The notes beneath the pieces were generated by a model that did no database searches, was not told where the DNA came from, and saw only the letters and a list, made by a program, of their open reading frames with translations. A stretch of 64,000 bases of DNA from an uncultured Bacilli bacterium (lineage in GTDB: Bacteria; Bacillota_I; Bacilli_A; RF39; UBA660): contig CAKOWQ010000002.1 of the NCBI GenBank assembly GCA_934122395.1, positions 92,501 to 156,500 on the forward strand. The letters run 5' to 3'. Positions within the stretch are counted from its first letter, which is position 1. The number at the start of each line of letters is the position of its first letter. The translations under genes and the position numbers were made by a program. Positions 44,895 through 52,859 of the stretch are shown piece after piece.

Positions 44895-45872
44895 TTAATC
44901 CTCAAAATCTTTCTTATATTCATTCAATATATTAATTATATCATCAATTCTCTTTGTAAGATATATTTTATTTTTAGTTTCACTAGATCTTGGGAGTCCT
45001 TTTAAATACCATGCGATGTGATTGCGCATTTCTAATACCACTAATTTTTCTGGTTTTACTTCTAATAAATAATTTAAATGTTTTAAACACATATCTATTT
45101 TCTCCATCGGTAATACTGGAGTTGGTATTTTACCGCTTTCTAAATATTCTAATATCTCTTTAATAAGCCACGGATTACCAAGAAGTGCTCTACCAATCAT
45201 TATTGCGTCGCATCCTGTTTCATCAAGCATTTTTTTAGCGCTATATACATCAGTTATATCGCCATTTCCTATTACAGGTATTGATACTGATTCTTTTACT
45301 TGTTTAATAACGTTCCAATCAGCATGTCCACTATATCCTTGGCTTCTAGTTCTAGCATGTATACATATTGCGCTTGCTCCTGCTTCTTCACATATTTTAG
45401 CAACTTCTACCGCATTTATATTATTACTATCCCAACCACTTCTTATTTTTACAGTTACCGGTATTGGAACTGATGCTACTACAGCCTTAACAATGTCTCT
45501 AATTTTTTCTGGATCTTTTAAAAGAGCAGCTCCAGCTTGGGCTCTTACTGCAACTTTTGGAACTGGACACCCCATGTTTATATCAATGATATCTGGGTGC
45601 ATATTTTCATATATAAACTTAGCCGCTTCTACAAAAGACTCTTTATCACTCCCAAATATTTGTTGTGAAATTGGTCGCTCTTCTTCCGTCATTTGAAGCA
45701 TATCTATTGTCTTTTTATTGTTATAAAATATTGCCTTATCACTAACCATTTCCGCATAGATTAATCCAGCACCCATTTCTTTTGCAATTCTTCTAAAACT
45801 CGAATTACATATTCCTGCCATCGGAGCTAGAACTATTTGATTTTTAATCTCTACGTTACCGATTTTCCACAT
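44895..45872 (-). CDS. dus: tRNA-dihydrouridine synthase (DusB type)
   Basis: A flavoenzyme that reduces uridines in the tRNA D-loop. The start is the ATG at 45872, 7 bases after AGGTGAT, giving 325 residues (an ATG at 45881 is less likely). The N-terminal TIM barrel has VLAPMAGICNSSFRRIAKE, the substrate-contact segment DINMGCPVPKV with the catalytic Cys in VRAQAGAALL context altered: the usual K-Cys loop reads PVPKVAVRAQAGAALL here, and CPV holds the nearest Cys. FMN contacts include VTVKIRSGWD, IHARTRSQGYSG, GNGDI and MIGRALLGNPW. The C-terminal helical domain follows. Confidence 0.93.
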   Translation of the reverse strand: MWKIGNVEIKNQIVLAPMAGICNSSFRRIAKEMGAGLIYAEMVSDKAIFYNNKKTIDMLQMTEEERPISQQIFGSDKESFVEAAKFIYENMHPDIIDINMGCPVPKVAVRAQAGAALLKDPEKIRDIVKAVVASVPIPVTVKIRSGWDSNNINAVEVAKICEEAGASAICIHARTRSQGYSGHADWNVIKQVKESVSIPVIGNGDITDVYSAKKMLDETGCDAIMIGRALLGNPWLIKEILEYLESGKIPTPVLPMEKIDMCLKHLNYLLEVKPEKLVVLEMRNHIAWYLKGLPRSSETKNKIYLTKRIDDIINILNEYKKDFED

Positions 45873-45890
45873 AAAAATCACCTGGCACTG

Positions 45891-45919
45891 ATTATAACAT
45901 TGTTTTTTATTTTATACAA
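45891..45919 (-). promoter_or_regulatory. dus-RDD-lysS promoter
   Basis: TTGTAT (45919-45914), 17-base spacer, TATAAT (45896-45891) with an extended TGT. The start would fall near 45884, so the 5' UTR is only about 12 bases. Confidence 0.75.
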
Positions 45920-45928
45920 CCAAAAGAA

Positions 45929-45954
45929 AAGAACTTAATCTTTCTTAAGTTCTT
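45929..45954 (-). terminator. ftsH terminator
   Basis: A 10-bp stem (AAGAACTTAA / TTAAGTTCTT) with loop TCTTTC overlapping the ftsH stop. The tail TCTTTTGG abuts the dus -35. Confidence 0.7.
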
Positions 45955-47893
45955 CTATTATTTCTTCTTTAGTCATTTTAGTATAACCTTTAATTCCTTT
46001 TTCTTTAGCCATCATTCTTAGTTCAGTCATACTATAATTCTCAAAGTTAGGTTCTTCTTTTGGCATTTCTTTATGTTCTGCTAAGTATTCAATTTGTTCT
46101 TTTGTTAATGTTTCGTGTTCTAATAATGCATCAGCAATTAATTTTACTAAGTCTTCGTTCTGGCTCAATATTTCTTTTGCCTTTTTATAGCATTCATCAA
46201 TAATTTTTCTCATTTCTAAGTCTATTTCATGAGCTACTTCATTAGAGAAGTTCTTAGTTTTGTTATAATCACGTCCTAAGAATACTCCACCTTCTTGTTG
46301 TTCTAATTGAACTGGTCCTAAATCACTCATACCATATTCAGTTACCATACTTCTTGCAATTTTTGTTGCTTTTTCAAAGTCATTATGGGCTCCTGTTGTA
46401 ATCTCGCCAAAGTTCAATTCTTCTGAAACACGGCCACCAAGTAATCCTGTTATTCTTTCCAATAATTCTTTCTTTGTAGAAGTGTATTTTTCTTCTTTTG
46501 GAATCATCATTGCATATCCACCAGCATAACTTCTTGGAATTATTGTAACTTTTTGTACGTCATTAGCGTCATCTAATTTTAATCCTAGAACAACGTGTCC
46601 GGCTTCATGATAAGCTACCATTTTCTTTTCTTGTTCGGTATATTTTTTACTTACTTTAGCAGGTCCCATTAATACACGGTCAGTTGCTTCATCTATTTCA
46701 CTCATTGTAATAGCATCTTTGTTACGTCTTACAGCAAGTAGTGCAGCTTCATTTAACAAGTTTTCAAGATCAGCTCCACTGAAACCTGGAGTTCTTTTAG
46801 CTAAATTATTTAGTTTTACTGTTGGAGCCAAAATTTTATTTTTAGCATGGACAGCAAGTATTTCTTCTCTTCCTTTTATATCAGGTAAGTTAACTGTTAC
46901 CTGTCTATCAAATCTTCCTGGTCTTAATAATGCTGGGTCTAATACATCTGCTCTATTTGTAGCAGCAATGATAATTATTCCTTCATTAGCCCCAAATCCA
47001 TCCATTTCAGTTAATAATTGGTTTAGTGTTTGTTCTCTTTCATCGTGACCTCCACCTAAACCTGTACCTCTTTGACGTCCAACTGCATCTATTTCATCAA
47101 TAAATATTAAACATGGAGCATTGTGTTTTGCTTGTTTAAACATATCTCTTACACGAGATGCACCAACACCTACAAATAACTCTACAAAGTCAGAACCACT
47201 TATATAATAAAATGGAACATTTGCTTCTCCAGCTACTGCTTTAGCTAATAATGTTTTACCTGTTCCAGGAGGTCCTACTAATAAAACTCCTTTTGGAATT
47301 CTAGCTCCTAATCTTTGGAACTTTTTAGGATTTTTTAAGAAATCTATTAATTCTTTTACTTCTTCTTTTTCCTCTTTTAATCCAGCAACATCTTTAAATG
47401 TAACCTTATTTTTCTCATCATTAAGTCTTGCTTTACTCTTACCAAAATCCATTGATTTTCCAGCACTTCCCATTTGTTTTGAAAAAATGAAGAATGCTCC
47501 ACCGATTAATATTACCATAGGTAAAACATTAATTACGATGTATAAAAGCGAACTTGATTCAGGATCTGATACTGCTTCTACTGTAAATCCTAAGTCTTCA
47601 TTACTGTTTATGATCTTTTTGATTACTTCGTCTGATAAAGGAGCTTTAACATAAAATTTTTCCTTTTCAGAATATCCTTTTAATTTTCCTGAAATTTCAT
47701 ATACCATAGCTCTTTCCCTAGGTACAATAGTAACTTCTTCTATATTTCCTTTATTTAACTCGCTAATGAATTGATCATAAGTAAATGGATTAACTTTTTC
47801 ATTAACAACATTAAATACATAATATATACCTAAAATTAATAAAACCAAAAATACATAAGGCAATAAACCTCTTTTAATGTTTTTCTTATTCAT
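45935..47893 (-). CDS. ftsH: ATP-dependent zinc metalloprotease FtsH
   Basis: A membrane-bound AAA+ protease for quality control. 652 residues: TM1 (about 10-26), an extracytoplasmic domain, TM2 (about 115-135), Walker A GPPGTGKTLLAKA (about 204-216), Walker B LIFIDEIDAVGRQR, the second region of homology (ATNRADVLDPALLRPGRFDRQ) and the zinc site AYHEAGHVVLG (about 427-437). The C-terminal tail from about residue 600 ends in a SAP-like helix pair (YSMTELRMMAKEKGIKGYTKM). It lies 13 bases after tilS. hpt, usual between them in Bacillus, is absent. Confidence 0.98.
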   Translation of the reverse strand: MNKKNIKRGLLPYVFLVLLILGIYYVFNVVNEKVNPFTYDQFISELNKGNIEEVTIVPRERAMVYEISGKLKGYSEKEKFYVKAPLSDEVIKKIINSNEDLGFTVEAVSDPESSSLLYIVINVLPMVILIGGAFFIFSKQMGSAGKSMDFGKSKARLNDEKNKVTFKDVAGLKEEKEEVKELIDFLKNPKKFQRLGARIPKGVLLVGPPGTGKTLLAKAVAGEANVPFYYISGSDFVELFVGVGASRVRDMFKQAKHNAPCLIFIDEIDAVGRQRGTGLGGGHDEREQTLNQLLTEMDGFGANEGIIIIAATNRADVLDPALLRPGRFDRQVTVNLPDIKGREEILAVHAKNKILAPTVKLNNLAKRTPGFSGADLENLLNEAALLAVRRNKDAITMSEIDEATDRVLMGPAKVSKKYTEQEKKMVAYHEAGHVVLGLKLDDANDVQKVTIIPRSYAGGYAMMIPKEEKYTSTKKELLERITGLLGGRVSEELNFGEITTGAHNDFEKATKIARSMVTEYGMSDLGPVQLEQQEGGVFLGRDYNKTKNFSNEVAHEIDLEMRKIIDECYKKAKEILSQNEDLVKLIADALLEHETLTKEQIEYLAEHKEMPKEEPNFENYSMTELRMMAKEKGIKGYTKMTKEEIIEELKKD

Positions 47894-47906
47894 AAAATCC
47901 TCCTTG

Positions 47907-49232
47907 TTAGTTGTATTTCAATATTATATCATAACTTTCATTCTTTTGCTTAGAAAATTTGGATTTTTTAACTCCAGGAATCCACAAAATATTATTCTTG
48001 CTATCAACTACTACTGGCCATGAATCTCTTAAAGAAACAGGTACTTTTGAATCAATAAAGATATCTTTCAATTTTTTTCTGCCGTTGATTTTCTTTAACG
48101 CCATTTTATCGCCTAAGCATCTCGTTCTAACATACAATGGCAAAGTTATATCACTAGATGAAATTCTACAAACATTATTATCGTTTTTCTCTTCATCTGA
48201 AACCAAACTTATAAAGTGACCATTTGGTAATTCTACATACTTTTCTATTTCTATTTTGTAGTTGTCAATAAATTTAACTCCTTCTACAAATTTTAACTTG
48301 TTATATTCTTTTATGGCTTTGTAATTACCTGGCAGATCTATACTAGCATTAGAATGTTTAGATTCAATTAAATTTAATATTTCGTTAACGTTAGTCATAT
48401 TAATTTGATACAAATCATCTTGATATAAATGTTCAAAAATATAGAATAAAATTTTCTTTTGAATTAGCGGTTCTTCTTCTAAAAATTTGTCTATATCAAT
48501 TGATTGGTTCACATATATTTTATCTATTTTCTTTGCTATCAAATTATCTATATAATTATTATATTCAATTAACACATCACTAAACTTTAAAAACTTATTA
48601 TGAACATTCGGATCTTCTTCTTTTAAAAAAGGTAACACAGTCTTTCTATATCTGTTTCTTGTATATTTGCCCTTGAAATTAGACTTATCAATAACAAAAG
48701 GTATATTATTTTGATTATCAAATTGTTCTAATTCCTCTTTAGTAACAAAAATTAGTGGACGAACAAGCGTATAGTTTGACTTTTTTATAATTTTTTCGAA
48801 ACCTGCATACCCCTTTAGTGTTGAGCCTCTTACTATTCTCATTAAAATAGTCTCCATTAAATCATCCCCATGGTGAGCAGTCATCAAATAATTAGCATTA
48901 TATTTATTGATTATTTCATCAAAAAATTGGTATCTGATTTTCCTTGCTTCGTTGTGGAAATTGTCATCGCCATACTTTTCAATAGTCATAGTCTCAAAAA
49001 TTATGTCATGTTCATTACAGTATTTTTGAAGAAATTTTTCTTCATTTTTGCTTTCTACACGAACATTATGATTAACATGGGCACAAATAATTTTAATATT
49101 TATTTTTTTTCTAATATTCATAAGTACATACATTAATGCCATTGAATCAGGCCCACCAGAACAGCCTACAACTATTATATCTTGATCTTTTAATTTGACT
49201 TCTTTAATTAAATAATCATACACTCTTTTCAA
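47907..49232 (-). CDS. tilS: tRNA(Ile)-lysidine synthase
   Basis: Makes lysidine at C34 of tRNA-Ile(CAU) so that it reads AUA. The start is set at a TTG (49232) because AGGAAGTGAT precedes it at proper spacing; the GTG at 49241 falls inside that SD. About 441 residues. PP-loop SGGPDSMALMYVL (about residues 26-38), AHVNHNVR, the MTAHHGDDLMETILMRIVRG stretch and a C-terminal TilS domain (RTRCLGDKMALKKINGRKKLKDIFID). An essential gene in AUA-reading bacteria, and AUA is frequent in this AT-rich window. Confidence 0.93.
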   Translation of the reverse strand: MKRVYDYLIKEVKLKDQDIIVVGCSGGPDSMALMYVLMNIRKKINIKIICAHVNHNVRVESKNEEKFLQKYCNEHDIIFETMTIEKYGDDNFHNEARKIRYQFFDEIINKYNANYLMTAHHGDDLMETILMRIVRGSTLKGYAGFEKIIKKSNYTLVRPLIFVTKEELEQFDNQNNIPFVIDKSNFKGKYTRNRYRKTVLPFLKEEDPNVHNKFLKFSDVLIEYNNYIDNLIAKKIDKIYVNQSIDIDKFLEEEPLIQKKILFYIFEHLYQDDLYQINMTNVNEILNLIESKHSNASIDLPGNYKAIKEYNKLKFVEGVKFIDNYKIEIEKYVELPNGHFISLVSDEEKNDNNVCRISSSDITLPLYVRTRCLGDKMALKKINGRKKLKDIFIDSKVPVSLRDSWPVVVDSKNNILWIPGVKKSKFSKQKNESYDIILKYN

Positions 49233-49291
49233 CGTAATCACTTCCTAATAAATTCAATTAGTTATTTTAACACAAAATAAAGAAAAGAGCA

Positions 49292-49612
49292 TTATTTTTC
49301 ACTCTCTTCTGGTATTCTAATAATATATTCTCCATTTTTGGAATAAAAATATTTTTCACGCAAATATCTAGCTACATATTCTGGATCTTGTAGTCTTTCT
49401 ACATCAACAGTTAATTCCTCTTCTTCAGCCTTCAATGCTAATACTTTTTCTTCTAATTCCTTTTTTTCTTTGTATTTTGAATATATATTTATCCATACTT
49501 TAGTAAGTGTAGTCAAAATAGCTCCTATGATAAAAAGACATGCAGCACCAAAAACCAAAAGTCTAAAAGCTTGCTTTTTTGCTTTTTTCTTCATTTTTTT
49601 ATTGCTTGTCAT
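49292..49612 (-). CDS. divIC: Septum formation initiator DivIC/FtsB-like protein
   Basis: 106 residues, a bitopic division protein. A basic cytoplasmic start (KKMKKKAKKQ), TM helix (about 16-38, LLVFGAACLFIIGAILTTLTKVW), then a heptad-rich coiled coil (about 42-75, KYKEKKELEEKVLALKAEEEE) and the family end DPEYVARYLREKYFYSKNGEYIIRIP, which contains the DivIC/FtsB signature around the YLREK segment. It lies next to tilS and ftsH, as divIC does in Bacillus. Confidence 0.88.
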   Translation of the reverse strand: MTSNKKMKKKAKKQAFRLLVFGAACLFIIGAILTTLTKVWINIYSKYKEKKELEEKVLALKAEEEELTVDVERLQDPEYVARYLREKYFYSKNGEYIIRIPEESEK

Positions 49613-49636
49613 TTTATCACCTACCTTACCATTGTA

Positions 49637-49665
49637 AGTATAACACTACTGTCTTACATCTTCAA
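49637..49665 (-). promoter_or_regulatory. divIC-tilS-ftsH promoter
   Basis: TTGAAG (49665-49660), 17-base spacer, TATACT (49642-49637) with extended TGT. The leader runs to the divIC SD GGTGAT. Confidence 0.65.
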
Positions 49666-49715
49666 TAAATCAAACAAAAATAGTTTAAAATTTACATATA
49701 TTTGTAAATAAAAAA

Positions 49716-49731
49716 AGATACTAATGTATCT
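49716..49731 (-). terminator. rpsF-ssb-rpsR terminator
   Basis: AGATAC / GTATCT stem with loop TAAT, followed on the minus strand by six T. It lies at the end of rpsR. Confidence 0.7.
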
Positions 49732-49732
49732 C

Positions 49733-49948
49733 TTATTTTGTATATGGTAATAAGGCAATAGCTCTTGCTCTTTTGATTTGTTCAGCTATATGTCTTTGAT
49801 GTTTAGCACATGCTCCAGTAACACGTCTAGGTAAAATTTTACCTCTTTCATTAATATATCTTTTTAAAGTTTCAACATCTTTATAATCAATATTTTTTCC
49901 TGTACACATGTAGCAAACTTTTTTCTTTTTTCTAAAAAATTCTGCCAT
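49733..49948 (-). CDS. rpsR: 30S ribosomal protein S18
   Basis: Binds 16S rRNA next to S6. 71 residues: FRKKKKVCYMCTGKN, then IDYKDVETLKRYINERGKILPRRVTG, the conserved S18 core, ending with RARAIALLPYTK. The pair of Cys at residues 12 and 15 is a possible zinc-binding remnant. Normal length, after ssb in the usual rpsF-ssb-rpsR order. Confidence 0.98.
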   Translation of the reverse strand: MAEFFRKKKKVCYMCTGKNIDYKDVETLKRYINERGKILPRRVTGACAKHQRHIAEQIKRARAIALLPYTK

Positions 49949-49963
49949 TATAAATCCTCCTTC

Positions 49964-50425
49964 TTAGAATGGTAATTCATCATCATTGATTTCAATACTT
50001 GAACCGAAATCTGAGAAAGGATCGTTCTTAACATTTGTAGTTGGCATACTATCTGAAAAGTCACTTGGTGTTACGTCTTGTGTTGATGTATTCATGCTTT
50101 CTCTAGCACTTTTTGTATCTAAAAACTGAACATTGTCGGCTACAACTTCTGTAATATATCTCTTTTTACCATCTTCACCATCGTATGTTCTAGTTTGAAT
50201 ACGTCCATCAATAGCAACTTGACTACCTTGTGTTAGATAGTTTTTAACATTTTCAGCTTGTTTTCTCCAAACTACAATATTAATGAAATCTGCTTCTCTT
50301 TCTCCTGATTGACTTGTGAAGTTCCTATTTACTGCTAAACTAAAAGTTGCAACAGGTAAATTAGAACTTGTGTATCTTAATTCAGGATCTCTTGTTAATC
50401 TGCCTATTAAAAATACTTTATTCAT
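49964..50425 (-). CDS. ssb: Single-stranded DNA-binding protein
   Basis: Protects single-stranded DNA and recruits repair and replication factors. 153 residues: an OB fold (about 1-105) with VFLIGRLTRDPELRYTSSN, WRKQAENVKNYLTQGSQVAIDGRIQTRTYDG and a variable Ser/Thr/Asn-rich linker (about 108-145). The C-terminal tip is NDDELPF, a form of the acidic DDDIPF tail that binds partner proteins. Central in the rpsF operon, 15 bases from rpsR. Confidence 0.97.
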   Translation of the reverse strand: MNKVFLIGRLTRDPELRYTSSNLPVATFSLAVNRNFTSQSGEREADFINIVVWRKQAENVKNYLTQGSQVAIDGRIQTRTYDGEDGKKRYITEVVADNVQFLDTKSARESMNTSTQDVTPSDFSDSMPTTNVKNDPFSDFGSSIEINDDELPF

Positions 50426-50443
50426 AACAATCTCCTATTCCTA

Positions 50444-50731
50444 TTATTCATCAACTTTAACTATTAAATGACGAATGATATTTTCATTGATTAAAGCTAC
50501 ACGATCAAATTCTGCAATTGTGTTATGATTAGACTCAATCACGAATAAGAAATAATAACCTGTTTTGTACTTGTTAATTTCGTATGCAAGTTCTCTTTGA
50601 CCCATTTCTTTTACTTCTAATATTTTAGCACCTTCAGCTTCAACTACTTTTTTCATTGAATCAACAACTGTTTTAATATTAGATTCTTCTAGATCTGGTT
50701 TTACAATGAACATAATTTCATATTTATTCAT
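50444..50731 (-). CDS. rpsF: 30S ribosomal protein S6
   Basis: 95 residues. MNKYEIMFIVKPDLEES, then GQRELAYEINKYKTGYYFLF (about 45-64) and the RVALINENIIRHLIVK end are the S6 signatures. It pairs with S18 on the small-subunit platform. First gene of the operon, SD GGAGGTG. A structured leader precedes it. Confidence 0.98.
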   Translation of the reverse strand: MNKYEIMFIVKPDLEESNIKTVVDSMKKVVEAEGAKILEVKEMGQRELAYEINKYKTGYYFLFVIESNHNTIAEFDRVALINENIIRHLIVKVDE

Positions 50732-50798
50732 TTTTCTACACCTCCTCTTGGACTTATGGCCTCATTACGAAAATGAAGCAAGGAGTACCTAAATACTC
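50732..50798 (-). promoter_or_regulatory. Structured 5' leader of rpsF-ssb-rpsR
   Basis: On the transcript GCTTCATT / AATGAGGC form an 8-bp stem (with one G-T pair) and loop TTCGT (50779-50759), preceded by GAGTA / TACTC. In many bacteria S6:S18 represses its operon via such leaders; the known S6/S18 box with its CCG trinucleotide was not recognised, so the regulator is open. Confidence 0.45.
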
Positions 50799-50804
50799 GC
50801 AAGT

Positions 50805-50833
50805 AGTATAACAAATATATTTTATTTTGTCTA
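50805..50833 (-). promoter_or_regulatory. rpsF operon promoter
   Basis: TAGACA (50833-50828), 17-base spacer, TATACT (50810-50805). Confidence 0.7.
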
Positions 50834-50941
50834 TAAAATCTTTTAATATTTTGTTTAATAAATATGTATGTATTTTCTTTAAAAATAAAATTTAAGTTTT
50901 AGCCAAATAATGTAAACACTTATATTTTTGATGTTATTACA

Positions 50942-50970
50942 TTGCTTTTTAAATAGCTAAATTTTATAAT
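50942..50970 (+). promoter_or_regulatory. Promoter of the plus-strand unknown gene
   Basis: TTGCTT (50942-50947), 17-base spacer, TATAAT (50965-50970); AGGAGG then ATG at 50992. Upstream an inverted repeat AATGTAA (50909-50915) / TTACATT (50937-50943) overlaps the -35 and could be an operator. Confidence 0.65.
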
Positions 50971-50991
50971 GGCAATAGGAGGCACATAATT

Positions 50992-51660
50992 ATGGATGAA
51001 GATTTACAATTATTAAGAAGTTATACTGATTCATATAAAGCTTTAGATGAATCAGTGAAAAGAGAACTTAATCCCGATAATATGCATCGTATGAATGAAT
51101 TTGAAAAATTAAGTTTTACAATATGTAAAATAACAAAAAGAGAAGGTTATGAACTATTACCAAAAGAAGTTATTCCAATCTTAAGAAAAAATTACGAATA
51201 TGGCGCTATTAGGTATACTGATGATTTTGATAAAGCTACAGAAGTTGTACTAGATGAACTTGTTAATAGTGAAGGTAATCTCCGTCCTGATATTGGCGAT
51301 GTTGCAAGTAGCAAATATCGAGCAGTAAATAATTTAATAGAAGAATTAAAAGATGGTAAAAGATGTAATTGTTTTGGTGACTTTACAAAAAGAACGATCA
51401 ATGACTTGGGTAACAAAATATGGGACAAGTATGGTACATTCGAAGAAAAACAATTTAGATATAAAAATGGTGCTACTTATTCTACACTATCTGAAGAGGT
51501 TGATTTTTTCTTAAGTCATTCCCTTAAAACAGTTGCTAATTCAACTCTAGGAGAACAACAAGCAGTTAGAAATAATGTCCATCAATTAAACGATATTCAA
51601 AGTTATCAAAAACATCCTCAAGAAAATGTAGCAAATAGTAATGCAGCGCAATTTAAATAG
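50992..51660 (+). CDS. Unknown soluble protein on the lagging strand
   Basis: 222 residues, family not recognised; no signal peptide or membrane helix. Highly charged and mostly helical-looking. Segments include SYKALDESVKRELNPDNMHRMNEFEKL, the central GNLRPDIGDVASSKYRAVNNLIEEL and a CNCFGDFTKRTINDLGNKIWDKYG stretch with a Cys-x-Cys pair. The end (about 185-222) is Gln/Asn-rich and probably disordered. It has its own good promoter, a strong SD (AGGAGG) and two terminators, and is transcribed against the direction of most genes. It is an accessory-looking singleton with no recognised partner. Confidence 0.7.
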   Translation: MDEDLQLLRSYTDSYKALDESVKRELNPDNMHRMNEFEKLSFTICKITKREGYELLPKEVIPILRKNYEYGAIRYTDDFDKATEVVLDELVNSEGNLRPDIGDVASSKYRAVNNLIEELKDGKRCNCFGDFTKRTINDLGNKIWDKYGTFEEKQFRYKNGATYSTLSEEVDFFLSHSLKTVANSTLGEQQAVRNNVHQLNDIQSYQKHPQENVANSNAAQFK

Positions 51661-51663
51661 TTG

Positions 51664-51696
51664 AAGTCTTTAACATTATGTTAAGGCTTTTTTATA
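51664..51696 (+). terminator. Terminator of the plus-strand unknown gene
   Basis: AAGTCTTTAACAT / ATGTTAAGGCTT stem with a one-base bulge and a G-T pair, followed by TTTTTTA. Confidence 0.65.
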
Positions 51697-51701
51697 TAAA
51701 A

Positions 51702-51726
51702 AAGAACCAAAAGGTTCTTGTTTTTT
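51702..51726. terminator. Bidirectional terminator facing ychF
   Basis: AAGAACC / GGTTCTT stem with loop AAAA, T-run GTTTTTT on the right, A-run on the left. It can end ychF (minus) and act as a second stop for the plus gene. Confidence 0.75.
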
Positions 51727-51746
51727 AGTTTCTATTATTACAAATA

Positions 51747-52847
51747 TTACACATTAAATCTAAAGTAGCATATATCTCCATCTTGCATAATATAATCTTT
51801 ACCTTCAAGTCTTGCACGTCCCGCTTCTTTTACTTTTTGCTCACTGCCATATTTGATTAAATCATCATAGCTCATAACTTCAGCTTTAATAAATCCTTTT
51901 TCAAAGTCAGTGTGAATTATTCCAGCACATTTTTTAGCATTCATTCCTTTTTTAAATGTCCATGCTCTTACTTCATCACTACCTACAGTAAAATATGTTG
52001 CAAGGCCTAAAAGGTCATAAGTTTCCTTGATTAACTTATCAAGTCCACTTTCTTCAATTCCTACCGCATTCAACATTTCTTTTTTATCATCGTCATTTAA
52101 TTCACTTAATTCTGATTCTAACTTTGCGCACATTTTAATTACTTTTGAATTTTCTTTAAAAGCGTATTCTTTTACTTTTTTTACATAATCATTATCTTCT
52201 TTTGCTACATCATCTTCTGATACATTAGCAAGATAAATCATGGGTTTTATTGTTAAAAAAGCAAAGCTACTTAACGCGGTCATTTCTTCTTCGCTGAATT
52301 CAACTAAACGTAATGGAATATTTTTCTCTAAATTTTCTTTAGCCCTTTTTAAAATATTTAATTCTTCTAGAGCTTCTTTATCTCGATTAGTTTCAGCCCT
52401 TTTCTTAATTTTATCAATTCTATTATTTAAAATTTCCAAATCTGATAATATTAACTCTAAATTAATAATTTCTATGTCCCTAACTGGATCAACTGTATTT
52501 TCAACATGAATGATATTATTATCATCAAAGCATCGAACGACCTCTACTATTGCATCTACTTCTCTAATATGTGATAAAAATTTATTTCCTAAACCTTCAC
52601 CCAAAGACGCACCTTTAACAAGACCTGCTATATCAGTAAATTCGTAACTCGTTGCAATTAATCTATCTGGTATGTACATTTCTTCTAATTTTGCTAATCT
52701 TTCATCTGGAACAGTAACTATTCCAACATTTGGATCAATTGTTGCAAAAGGATAATTTGCAGCTAAAATATTTTTCTTTGTAATTGCATTAAAAAGTGTT
52801 GATTTACCTACATTTGGTAATCCTACTATTCCTGCTTTTAATCCCAT
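51747..52847 (-). CDS. ychF: Redox-regulated ATPase/GTPase YchF (OLA1 family)
   Basis: A conserved Obg-related P-loop NTPase that prefers ATP and is linked to ribosomes and stress. 366 residues: G1 GLPNVGKSTLFNA (about residues 9-21), the NYPFATIDPN switch region, DIAGLVKGASLGEGLGN as G3, a coiled helical hairpin insert (about 125-190), the altered specificity motif NVSE in place of NKxD and a C-terminal TGS-like domain (TYFTVGSDEVRAWTFKKG...AGIIHTDFEKGFIKAEV). Complete and normal in length. Confidence 0.97.
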   Translation of the reverse strand: MGLKAGIVGLPNVGKSTLFNAITKKNILAANYPFATIDPNVGIVTVPDERLAKLEEMYIPDRLIATSYEFTDIAGLVKGASLGEGLGNKFLSHIREVDAIVEVVRCFDDNNIIHVENTVDPVRDIEIINLELILSDLEILNNRIDKIKKRAETNRDKEALEELNILKRAKENLEKNIPLRLVEFSEEEMTALSSFAFLTIKPMIYLANVSEDDVAKEDNDYVKKVKEYAFKENSKVIKMCAKLESELSELNDDDKKEMLNAVGIEESGLDKLIKETYDLLGLATYFTVGSDEVRAWTFKKGMNAKKCAGIIHTDFEKGFIKAEVMSYDDLIKYGSEQKVKEAGRARLEGKDYIMQDGDICYFRFNV

Positions 52848-52859
52848 AAATACCTCCTA

